Source of the DNA: Chimonanthus salicifolius
Lineage: Eukaryota; Streptophyta; Magnoliopsida; Laurales; Calycanthaceae
Length of the DNA stretch: 64,000 nucleotides
Assembly (NCBI GenBank): GCA_013350335.1
Contig: CM023532.1
Location: 34,969,708 to 35,033,707 of the forward strand
Reading direction: 5' to 3'
This document shows positions 48,368-58,700 of the stretch, one piece after another (within the stretch, counting starts at the first letter, position 1; the number at the start of each line of letters is the position of its first letter). The position numbers and the translations under genes are program-made. Below the pieces are notes generated by a model that had not been told where the DNA came from, made no database searches, and saw only the letters and a list, made by a program, of their open reading frames with translations.

Positions 48368-49155
48368 GTCTGAGGCTGTCAAATTTGGACTTCATCTAGG
48401 GCTTCGCTCGCATAAGCCCCAATGCATGACTAGGAGTCTGTGTTTGTCAAATGACTCATGCACCTGCCAAAATAAAATTTTGTTCACATCCTATGATGCC
48501 TGCATCATACTCTCATGGATGTTCTTAATTACAAATTCCAGTTAAAATCAGAAATGCAACTTAAGTTGGGTAAAACACAGACCCACCTAGAACTGAACTA
48601 AAATTGACTAGGGCTATATAAAAAATTATAGGTTCTAAGGTCGGGTCAATTTCTCAATTTAGTTCAGGTCAATAAATAAATATCAAGAACTAAGACCCAA
48701 TTTTGTGAGAATCTTTTTTCACACGTCTCGATAATTAATTCAGTGTTCTAAGAGAGTTGGACACTTTGGTCATTAAAAAAAATTGTGAGGGTTTTAGTAT
48801 GTGTTTTTCTTCATTAGCCCTCCCATTCTTCAAGTTCATTATTTTCTCAAAAAAATTAAGAAGATTTTTTTTTATCAAGATAATAAATAAAATATACTAT
48901 TAAATGAATTTCAGGACTTACATTGTTAGTTATAATGTAACAAGTAAAACATACTATTAAATGAATTTTAGAACTTACATTGTTGGATATAATGTAAAAA
49001 GAATCACATGAATAGTTTTTGCATAAAAGTTTTATCTCCATCTGATGATACTATTGTAATGACTGGGTTTTAGTTACAGTGATTGAAAATATTAATTAAA
49101 ATCTAAATTGATTGTAAATCTAATTTATAGTTTTAATTAAATCTAAACTTTTATT
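48368..49155. other. Intergenic, no gene seen
   Basis: AT-rich. Two near-copies of TACTATTAAATGAATTT...ACTTACATTGTT lie at 48895-48930 and 48952-48985, a local duplication. Nothing else is recognised. Confidence 0.4.
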
Positions 49156-49159
49156 GATT

Positions 49160-49340
49160 CAAAATCCATGAGGGATGGTTTGGTAGTCAAGAACCCGTTT
49201 GAGATTTGAGAGGTTCTTTATTCAAATCATTCTCAACATAAAAGGACTACTCATAGATATATCATATATGGATAGAGAAATTTACACATTTTTCAAAGAT
49301 TTGTCATGTGCTCTAAATGATCGAGTCACCTTTTATTAAT
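49160..49340 (+). mobile_element. SINE family 2, diverged copy
   Basis: GAGGGATGGTTTGGTAGTCA, AAGAACCC and GGTTCTTTATTCAAATC resemble the A- and B-box head of the copy at 37567-37625. AAAGGACTACTC aligns with AGGGGCTACTC. The tail has decayed. Confidence 0.45.
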
Positions 49341-49650
49341 ATAATTTTTTTATTAAACCTATATTGGTTTAAGGTTCAATTAATTTAAAGACTTAAATTA
49401 GACTCAAGTGACTTAGAGTTGATAAATTATGTTGGCAATATAATTTACATGAATTAATTATGATCCAAGCTATATGATCTTCGCTTTTAAATTTTGTTCG
49501 AGAGGATTGCTGATTTTTTAAAAATTAAAAATCAAGGAATGATATCACCGAATCGAGATGAAATTTCATATAAGAGTTATTCATAGGACTTTCTTTATAT
49601 CAAACTCAACAATGTAGGTATAGTTTTTATAATTTCTTTATTACATTTCT

Positions 49651-49771
49651 CCCGTGCTGTGTAGAGAAGAAGGAAAAAATGGGGTCGGGAGGGGAATTCA
49701 CATCATTTTCTCCTATTCCCGATCGGAATTGGGAACATATGGACTCTCAAGGAAATCGAAGCAACTTACTT
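49651..49771 (+). pseudogene. Fragment of WEX 5' UTR and exon 1
   Basis: Matches 42229-42350 closely, including the leader GTAGAGAAGAAGGAAAAA and the start ATGGGGTCGGGAGGGGAATT. One extra base after CTCTCA shifts the frame and a stop follows soon. The match ends near 49771, about 19 bp before the left end of the segmental duplication. It is a non-functional fragment of the neighbouring gene. Confidence 0.8.
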
Positions 49772-51154
49772 AAGTAGTATAAGCACCTGACAATGGCGAG
49801 GAATTAGGGTTGGCTTTGATAGAGGGAGAATAATAGTAGCCGTCAATTATTGCAATGTGCTCATCTTAGTCTTCTTGGTTATGAGCATCTTCTCTGTATT
49901 AGCATGGATCAGTTCTTTCTTCATGGTCTTCTACCTTAAGCATTGCTTGGTGTTCTGTTTATGAAGCGTCTACTTATGTTGATTACTGATAATCATCCTC
50001 ATCGCCACCGCCATTACCATCGTCTTCATTTCCTTTTCATTTTCATCGATTACACAGGTACGAAGACACTCTGTAATAAAGGCAATTAGGCATTGATCGG
50101 ATTCTTTCACCAACAAAATCATCGTTTTGTCATGGTGATTCATGGACATGATTGATGGATGACGTTTCTTGTAATTTTCTTTTCATGATTTTTGATGTAC
50201 TTTTTGCCAGTATTTTGTTGATCATCGTTCTGAAGTAGTATAAATGACATAGAAGATAAATCCATGATCATTTTTCAGAATTCTCTGCATCTCCAGTTTT
50301 TCCTAATTTATTAATATTTTCTATGAAAAGGAAAAAAGAAAACACTAATAACAGAGGATGGGCAGCTCTAATTAGACTCGGGGAGAAAAACAGCCTATCA
50401 TGTGATGTATAAATCAATATTTTTTTAGAGTGCGATGGATCTGTTTTTTCCGAAATTTTAAACTCAGCCACTAATAAGTGACTGATGGACATATCACTGG
50501 TCGCAAATAGTTGTCAATTGTCATTTCCAGATCATGCATATGATCTTGGATAGCTTTACAGTATGGGCATCAATGGGCAATTTCTCAGCACGACGTCACT
50601 AATTCTTGGACATGATCTTATATATTTGAATTTTCAATTGGGTTATATATTGGTTTTCAATTGGATCTTTTACATCATTCGACTAATTTTTTGAAAATGT
50701 GCAAGTCTCTTTATCTCTACAACCTGAGTAATTTATGAAGAGTGACTCTTTAGAATATAGTGAAAATTAAATTATAAACCTATGAATTCTTAACCTATTA
50801 CTCCAACCTCTTTTAATTAAAATTTATAAGGAGAAAAAGTCACAATTGTATACTTTCATAATTTCTGACAGCTTTTAATGTGTCACTGTGAAAAAAGATG
50901 TTGAAAATGTCAAATTTGTAGACCCATTACTGTTATAAAAAAAGATAAATTATAATGTGAATTCCATGCTTTGACTTGATACACCTGAAGCTATATACGA
51001 ATCTCTCTTGAAGAGAACATTTTCGGTGATTGGTGATGAAATTGGTGTGTGACCAGCAAGTGGGTCAAAAATCAAGGAATTTACGAGGGGTTTTCTGAGA
51101 AAAGGGTGTTGTTGATTGATGGTGATAAGCATATGATGATTGATTTGAAACATA

Positions 51155-51347
51155 AGCTGCGTTTGGATGGAAGGTAATTTTTTAGAGATGTGCATAAGGG
51201 AGAGTGCATCTAGGGGTAAGAGTATTCAAAACCCTTTGTATGAAAGTGGTATTAAAAAAGTGTGAAAAGCAATGTATAGAAGAGGGTTATCCCATGAAAC
51301 TCCCTTTAATTACGAACAAGGGTAATGAAGGATTACCCCTTAGCCAT
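51155..51347. mobile_element. Small insertion in copy A, type unknown
   Basis: 193 bp absent from the matching place in copy B (after 54663). CATA occurs at 51151-51154 and 51344-51347, a possible 4-bp target duplication. It begins AGCTGCGTTTGGATGG and near its end has GGATTACCCCTTA, partly inverted to an internal TAGGGGTAAGAG. It could instead be a deletion in copy B. Confidence 0.45.
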
Positions 51348-51530
51348 AGTATCATGTTGCACACCTACATACGCAGCTCATTTTAGTCCCTATATAATGA
51401 ATTTATTTAAAATTTTCTTTTAAAAATATAAAGTTCATCGGAAATCACTTTCATCTAATAATCAACTCAAATTTTAAAAACTAAAAAAAATTCATCGAAA
51501 TGCATGATGCATTAGTGTACGGATGATCAG

Positions 51531-51867
51531 TAGGGGTGAACTCGGGTAGGGACATATGAGTGGAGTTATCGGGTCGAGTCGGATTGAGAAGACAAAACCC
51601 ACATTAAATTCGGGTCAGATCTGATTTAGGAAATTTACAAGTTGACCTGATCCGACCCGACAAAACCCTACTCAACCCAGCTAAAATTAGACTAAAATAG
51701 GTTCAGAATGCGGGTTGAGTCGGGGTTAGAATTTGGATCGAGGCCGGGTTGAGAATTTTGGGTCAATAATTCGGATCAGGTCAGGTTGGGTTCTATAAAT
51801 ATTAACTTAGATTGAGTTGGGTTTTAAGTAATCTGACCCGACCCGACCTGATTTGATTTCAGCCCTT
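51531..51867. mobile_element. hAT-type MITE, family A copy 3 (diverged)
   Basis: 337 bp starting TAGGGGTGAACTCGGG and ending GATTTCAGCCCTT, a decayed form of family A, with the same GGTCGGGT/ACCCGACC interior. Copy B of the duplication keeps the empty site, near GGTTATCATTTATATC at 54943-54958, which shows that this block was inserted. Confidence 0.8.
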
Positions 51868-51949
51868 GTTATCTTTATATCGGGATAAGTTGATATCTTT
51901 GGATGGGTCTAGCTTCTAAGCAAGGATTGAAAACTGTAATTTAACGATA

Positions 51950-53040
51950 GATGGCATTAAATAAATGTTGGAGCTTACATAGTTGATTGTTATATATTTT
52001 CATAAGAGTAGGCTGTTTATGCATCTTATCATTTTATTTCTTCAATTTATATATTTAAGAATTAATGATATATATTCATCCAAATTTAAAAGTCATAATT
52101 ATATGACTTGAATTATTAATTATTTAGTGAAACATTATTTACTTCATATCTATCTAATTATTTATCAAATAAATCTAATTATACAAGGCCAATTATCCAT
52201 TTGATGTCATATCTTATTAGAGAGTTTGGTTTGATATATTATCCACTCTAAGTCAACGTCAAACCCTCAAGTCACGTCATTGTGTCCGCATACAATAAAA
52301 AAATTTGAAAGAAGAAGCATCTTTTCGATTCCCACCAAAACATTGATGGTCAATTTTTTTTTAAAAAGAAAATTAACTCTTTAAATGAAATCATATTTAA
52401 GTCTCATATATTTCATTTGATAGGCACCATTATATGCAACAGACGTTTCTATTTCTTATTTTACTTATTTTTATTGAAAATAAATAAAATCATGATTTCA
52501 CTAATTGTTGGAATATTTTTACCCACATCCCTTCTTTTTTAAAAATGGATTCCTCACATAAGAAGAAAGAGTATCATTTTTGTATTATTAATAAAGATTT
52601 TTTATTTCATGAAAGAAGACGAAAAATTCTTATTTTTTATACTCAATTTAAAAAAAATAAATTATCGGAAAATAACTGAAAGAGGAAATTTCTTTTAAAG
52701 AATAACTGATACACCTTTTTATTAAAATATTCTTTCTCATTAAACTTAAAAAAAAAAAAATTAATAGTGAGATTAATCTTAGCTTATGAATTTCGATCTT
52801 CCACACTTCAACAAAAATAAATTCACATGTCTCAACAAAATAATTTTAGATAAGTCACATTATTTAAAATAAAGATCTTCCCGTTCTATAGTAGTCTTAG
52901 TGGGTCCCTCATTTGGAGTGGGGTATAGTGATGACGTTTTCTTACCAGAACAACTTAATCATCAACGAACCAACAAAGAAGAAAAGCAGAAGAAAATCCC
53001 AACTACTTATAAACACTTTTCTCCAAACAACTTTTCACAA
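51950..53040. other. Spacer between the duplicated segments, no gene seen
   Basis: Very AT-rich, with poly-A/T runs and no recognisable element. The last 150 bp could be the promoter and leader of the small open frame starting at 53061. Confidence 0.45.
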
Positions 53041-53060
53041 CTCTCTCTGTAAAGGACGGG

Positions 53061-53411
53061 ATGGAAGATTTAGATGCCGGAGCGACGGACGAAGAGCAAT
53101 GGCAAGGAATTAGGGTTGTCTTAAATAGAGAGAGAATAAGAGTAGCCTTCAATTTCAATCTGCCTGATCGTGGAATACTGAGTATCTTTTTTATAGTTCT
53201 CATGCTCGTCTTACTCTTCTTGGTTATGACCATCTTCACTGTCTTGCTTCTTCCTCAAGCATCGCTTGGTGTTGTGTTTCTGAAGCATCTCTATTCATGT
53301 CGATTACTGATAAGCATTCTCATCGCCACCGCCATCACCATCTTCTTCATCTCCTTTTCATGTTCATCGTTTACACAGGTACGAAGACAACTCTGTAATA
53401 AAGGAGATTAG
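53061..53411 (+). CDS. Hypothetical small membrane protein, 116 aa
   Basis: I do not recognise this protein. It begins MEDLDAGATDEEQW after a plausible leader (CT-rich ACTCTCTCTGTAAAGG). It has an acidic then basic N-terminus (residues 1-37) and two strongly hydrophobic stretches, about residues 38-66 and 70-100, that could be membrane helices, then a short basic tail. It lies in segmental copy B. The matching part of copy A has lost the start and contains stops. A GT after ACACAG near 53377 might be a donor, so the true 3' end could differ. It could also be a chance frame. Confidence 0.35.
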   Translation: MEDLDAGATDEEQWQGIRVVLNRERIRVAFNFNLPDRGILSIFFIVLMLVLLFLVMTIFTVLLLPQASLGVVFLKHLYSCRLLISILIATAITIFFISFSCSSFTQVRRQLCNKGD

Positions 53412-55180
53412 GCATTGATCGGATTGGATTCTTTCATCAACAAAATCATCGTTCTTGTCATGGTGACTCGTGGACATGATTGATGGATGACGTTTCTTGT
53501 AGTTTCTTTTCATGATTTCTGATGTACTTTTTGCCAGTATTTTGTTGATCATCGTTCTGAAGTGGTATCAATGACATAGAAGATAAATCCATGATCGAAT
53601 TGTTCATAATTCTCTGCATCTCCGAGCTTTTCTACCTCTCAGTTGTCTTGTCCTCTCTAATTTATTAATATTTTCTATAAAATGAAAAAAAACAGAACAC
53701 AATAACAGAGGATGGGCAGATCTACATAGGTCTACTAGGCTCAGGGAGAAAAACAGCTTATCTGTGATGTATAAATATTGTGATTCATTGAGATTCTCAG
53801 AAAACCACTTCACTATGTAAATTTTTTTGACATTTTTAGAGTGCGATGTATCTATTTCGTCCGAAATTTTAAACTCAGCCAGTAAGTGACCTGATGGACG
53901 TATCACTGGTCGCAAATAATTGTCATTTCAAGATCATGCATAAGATCTTGTATAGCTTTACAGTAAGGGCATCAATGGGCAATTTCCCAGCCCTTGCATG
54001 CAAAGGATACAGTCAGTCTGGGGTACCCATTACTCATCTAATGTTATGCTTCTCAGACCATCTAATGATAACATTCATGGTGAAGCCTGCATGCAGCGAA
54101 TAATTTTTTTTCCCAACCACAATTGCTGTCAAAATCTCTTAGAGCACCCGATTAATTCATCACTTAGAGACCTAATTAATTCTTGGAACAAGTAATCTTT
54201 ATCCACACACTGATGAATTCATGAGGAGTGACCATTTGAAATCGAGTGAAAATCGAACTCAAGACTTCCATTTTCTAATGTAGGTTCTTGACCTCCACTT
54301 CAACGCCTTTGAACTAAACTTACAACAAGAAAGAGACACACTGATATACCTTTAGAGTTTCTGACAATTTTTAATGTCTCAAAGTGAAAAAGATATTGAA
54401 ATGTCAAATTTGTAGACCCATTACTGTTATCAAAAAAGATAATTCATAATGTGAAGTCCATGCTTTGACTTGATACACACTGAAGGTATATACAAATCTC
54501 TCCTGAAGAAAACATTTTCGGTGATTGGTGATGAAATTGGTGTGTGACCAGCAAGTGGGTCAAAAATCAAGGAATTTACGAGGGGTTTTCTGAGAAAAGG
54601 GTGTTGTTGTTCGATGATGTTGCAATGAATAGCTTTGATGATGATTGATTCGAGACATAGTATTATGCTGCACACCTACATATGAGGCCCATTTTAGTCA
54701 CATGTGATGAATTCATTTAAAATTTATTTTTCAAATATAAAGCCCATCGGAAATCACTTTCATCAAATAACCAAGTCAATTGTTTAAAACTATAAAAAAA
54801 TTAGTAATTTAAAAATAATTTAAAGTGATTTAAGATCCAAAGTGTTTAAAAAGTATTTTCATGGACTTTATATTCAAGCAAACTCATCACACAAGAATAA
54901 GGTGAACCCCACATGGGAATGCATGATGTATTAGTATAAGGGTTATCATTTATATCTGGATAAGTTGATATCTTTGGATGGTCTGGCTTCTAAGCGAGCA
55001 ATCCTTGCATCACTGCTTCAGCTTTCAGAGCAGCTTGATTCTGTAATCTCTTTGGGCTTTTATATTTTGGCCCAAAAGAACACAGAACCTGAGCCACAGA
55101 GAGAAAGTGTTTGGTGTCGGCGGGGACAGGCACTACCGGTACCGGACCGTTCTCATCCTTTGGATTGAAAACTGTAACTT
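53090..55180 (+). repeat. Segmental duplication, copy B
   Basis: Partner of 49790-51946. It preserves the pre-insertion state at two sites where copy A carries extra DNA. It contains about 160 bp (55003-55163) not found in copy A. A 98-bp block (54512-54609) is identical to 51017-51114, although the surroundings differ clearly. Confidence 0.8.
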
Positions 55181-55190
55181 AGACAGAAAG

Positions 55191-55787
55191 AAAGCTCAAG
55201 ATAGGGTTGACCCACACATGCCCATCCCTAAATTGATTGTTTACAATGTCGGCGCATGGTCTAGATCCACATAAATCCATACATTTCATGTCTTGCCAGT
55301 TACACCTCTTCCAGATACACTTGGATATACTCTTCAAAATAGAATACATGGCATGCTTTTCCACCAACCACAAAGCTTCTAAAGCAGTGCCTGTCCCTAA
55401 TGCCATATCACATGGACGCCTAGAACATGCTCTGATAGAGTTTTAGTATTCACGAGCGGGCTAGGTGCGTTCTACCTATGATTAATCACTTGCATGTAAC
55501 ACGTAAACAATGAGGTCAGAAGACGTAGACAAAAGAATGTACAATTGAACTTATAATGGTGAGTAAGTGTTAAATCATTTACACAAAATTATGGAAAGAA
55601 TTAAACAAATAGGTTTATTACAAATCAAGGGCAAAAATACAAAATCACAAGTTTTATTTATGCTCCCTCTCCAAAGGTCCGAACCGTCATCTATACACAA
55701 CAGATGGTTGTTTAGACCAATCAACCATCTTCTCCTCAGACCCATCTTCACTCGGATGATGTTACATTGCCAGGAAGAAGCGATTTT
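55191..55787. other. Gap downstream of the kinase gene, no gene assigned
   Basis: A minus-strand open frame of about 75 codons (55179-55406) has no recognisable domain. The last 100 bases next to 55788 are probably the kinase 3' UTR. Confidence 0.4.
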
Positions 55788-58700
55788 TCATCTGTTTATG
55801 GAACTTTTTACTTTGGACTGAAGTTTCATAGACATTATACGCAACCTGCTTGTTATCTCAGTAAATGATGGGCGAGCTGCAGGATCTGGTGACCAACACT
55901 CTTCCATAAGCTTTCTCCATTCGGGATCACAACGATCGGGAATTGGTGGCCGTAGAGTGTTGTTTACAATACCCCCTTATCATTCAGAACAAATTCTGTT
56001 ACCAAGACTTGTCGAGACCATGAATAAATCAAAACTCTTCAAGTATGGGCCATTTAAATACAAATAAATAAATAAAGTGATGAAACATTACTGACTCCAT
56101 TGTTTACCCTTTTCCAGTGAACATTATAGTGTTCCCATTAAGATAATAGAACTTACACCACAGTAACCCAAAAACAGCACTTGCAGACGAATGCCAACTA
56201 GATGTCTGGACCCCAAGTACCACTAACCAGCTACAGTAATATCCAAAGAGTTACAAAAAACCTTTTTTGAAAGAAAATTACAGAAAGTTTACCAGTGCAC
56301 TAAACAAAGTCCAATATCCATTAAGGAAATGTGCAGAATAATTTCCAGAAAATTGTCTCCTCACTACAAGGTGAGTATAACCCCACCTCAACAAACTATC
56401 TGCAACCCTTTCACCAACATGGAAATGCCTAACATAGACAGGTTCTGATAACTGAGAGCAATGGCAGAACATATTGGAGGCTTGAAGAGGATGCCACAAA
56501 TATGATAAATGCAGGGTGGCAACATGGAGACAAGTGAGGAAAAGATTATCCAGTGACAGTAATTAAAGTAACACTTCCTAAGATGTCAGTTAATCTGTAT
56601 TTTTACATGGAAATGAATTTTGGGGAACAAAGAAATGGCAAGATGATAAAGTGCATATGACCAAGATGCATATATATATATATATTAAGTAAAAAGAAAA
56701 GATAGAACTGAGACACGCAGCATCAACAGAAGAGAAAGATCAAAGAACCTCTTCTGAGATCTGCAGCGTCTTTGTTCATTGGCTATCTAATATTTAATGA
56801 TTGACGGATAACATGCACCAACTTTGGCAGCAGCTAGTTGTTGACTATCAGGTAATTGAGCTGACCTATAATTGCACCACAATGCATATTCGCATAGGGC
56901 TCCTCTCCTGTATGGATCTCCCACATTGCAATACCGAATGAGAAAACATCAACCTATTGAAATCCAAAGAAAAATGTTACTTATTTCCACATAATGGGAA
57001 AAAATGACCAATCATGGTCTACCTTCTCAGAAACCCTGCTGCTGCTACCATTCAACAACTCTGGTGCCATCCATGGAAGGGTTCCTCGTACACCACCAGA
57101 GACCAGTGTATTTCGCTTGATTCTTGACAATCCAAAATCCCCAACCTAAATGAGTAAACTCTAAAGATCAGTTTGGAATTGATAAGGCAAGCTGTAACTA
57201 GGAAAAAGAATGAAAGTCACTCAAGCTTTCAGTTGTTTTCAATTATTATTATAATATAATTTCCATCTATTTTCTAATACTTAGTAATGGCCTAGACAAG
57301 CATATGGAAACTCGAAGAATCTAATAATTGTTCTAATAATTTTCACTACCATCTGAGATGGAGAGGTGGATATTCAAAAACAATCTCTTTTGGTCTTAAA
57401 AACCAAAGTAAGTTCCATTCCTCATAATGGAAAAAAAAAAAAGGCTCTCAAGCACAAGCAGATGCAACGAGGGGAAAGATCATAGAAGTGGAACATGAAA
57501 TTGTGTCTTTTATTATCAATGGCATAATTAAGTGAGCTCCTTCACAGTGCAACAGAAAACGACTTCTACACCTTCTACACATTATTAAAACTGAGATATC
57601 ATTTACCTTGCAAATGGGTCTTTGAGAATCCCTCAAATTGACAAGCAAATTGTCACATTTCAGATCAAAATGGACTATGTTCTTTGAGTGCAAGTACTCC
57701 ATGCCAAAAGCTGCATCCATTGCAATTATAAGCCTTTTACGGCGATCAAGTGCCCTGCAGAAAATAGTCTACAATCTTAATAATCCATAGTTATGTACAA
57801 GGAAAAACAGAGGAAAGAGGTAAACACACCTATCCTTCTTTAATAGGACATGTCTGAGTGACCCATTCACCATGAATTCAGTTACGGTGGCAAGTGTTCC
57901 CCCAGCCCCATCTGGAACCACACCATAGAAAGCTACCACATTTGGATGATGAAGCTTTGATAGGATTTGTGCCTCCCTCCAGAAGTCCTTTGTCTGAAAA
58001 GACATGTAAATCCACATATCAGTGCAGATACATGCGTACACCCAACAACCATCTCTTATGGTAAAAACCATTGAAGATTATTCCCTTTTACACATTGTGC
58101 ATGCATGCGCGCGCGCGCACACACACAGTCCAATATCAATGTGATCAATATAAATTTCTTAAAAGCTAAGTCCTGCATCGCTTAAAGAGACGATTCATAA
58201 AATGGTTATCAGATTTGCAATGCTCAATGTAGAAAAGACAAATAGACAAAGTTAGGGTGACAGAGATGCGTTGCTACATTGGTGACTAGATTAACTCTAT
58301 TGACTAGAGTTGGAAAAGACCGCATAGGGACAACTTAAAAATAACAGCAACAGATGGAAAATTGAGAGAAACTTGTCCGAGGTGATTTAGGAATGTACGT
58401 AGAAGACTAGAGATAACCTTAGTACGTAGAGTTGAGAGATTACAAGTTGCAGGTGCGAGGAAGAGGGGTAAACCACTGAAAATGTGGAGGGAATGAATAC
58501 AAAAAGGCATGATAGATAGTGGAGTGACCAACCGTATGGTTTATGATAGAGTCAAATGGAGAAGTTAGAATTTGAAAAGCTGACCCCCAATAGATGGATT
58601 TTGGCTATGATGATGATGAACTTAAAGAGGTAAATGTATAAAGAGATTGACAAGAAATAATCCATTAAAATATGGACAAAAAGAGCAGAAAACTAAACTA

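Larger units (their letters stand above)
49790..51946 (+). repeat. Segmental duplication, copy A
   Basis: Similar over most of its length to 53090-55180 in the same orientation, starting at GGCGAGGAATTAGGGTTG and ending at TTGAAAACTGTAATTTA. It differs by a 193-bp block (51155-51347) and a hAT MITE (51531-51867), both absent from copy B, and by lack of about 160 bp that copy B has at 55003-55163. The small open frame of copy B is broken here by stops. Confidence 0.8.

Noticed and set aside
50950..51195. Minus-strand protein gene over the identical block
   Set aside because: The frame is conserved only because the DNA is identical there. Outside the 98 bp the two copies diverge in frame, and no splice context is convincing. 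Kept as a finding, not as a gene.
55179..55406. Minus-strand 75-codon frame next to the kinase gene
   Set aside because: No domain, no relation to the kinase, and it begins inside the edge of the segmental duplication.
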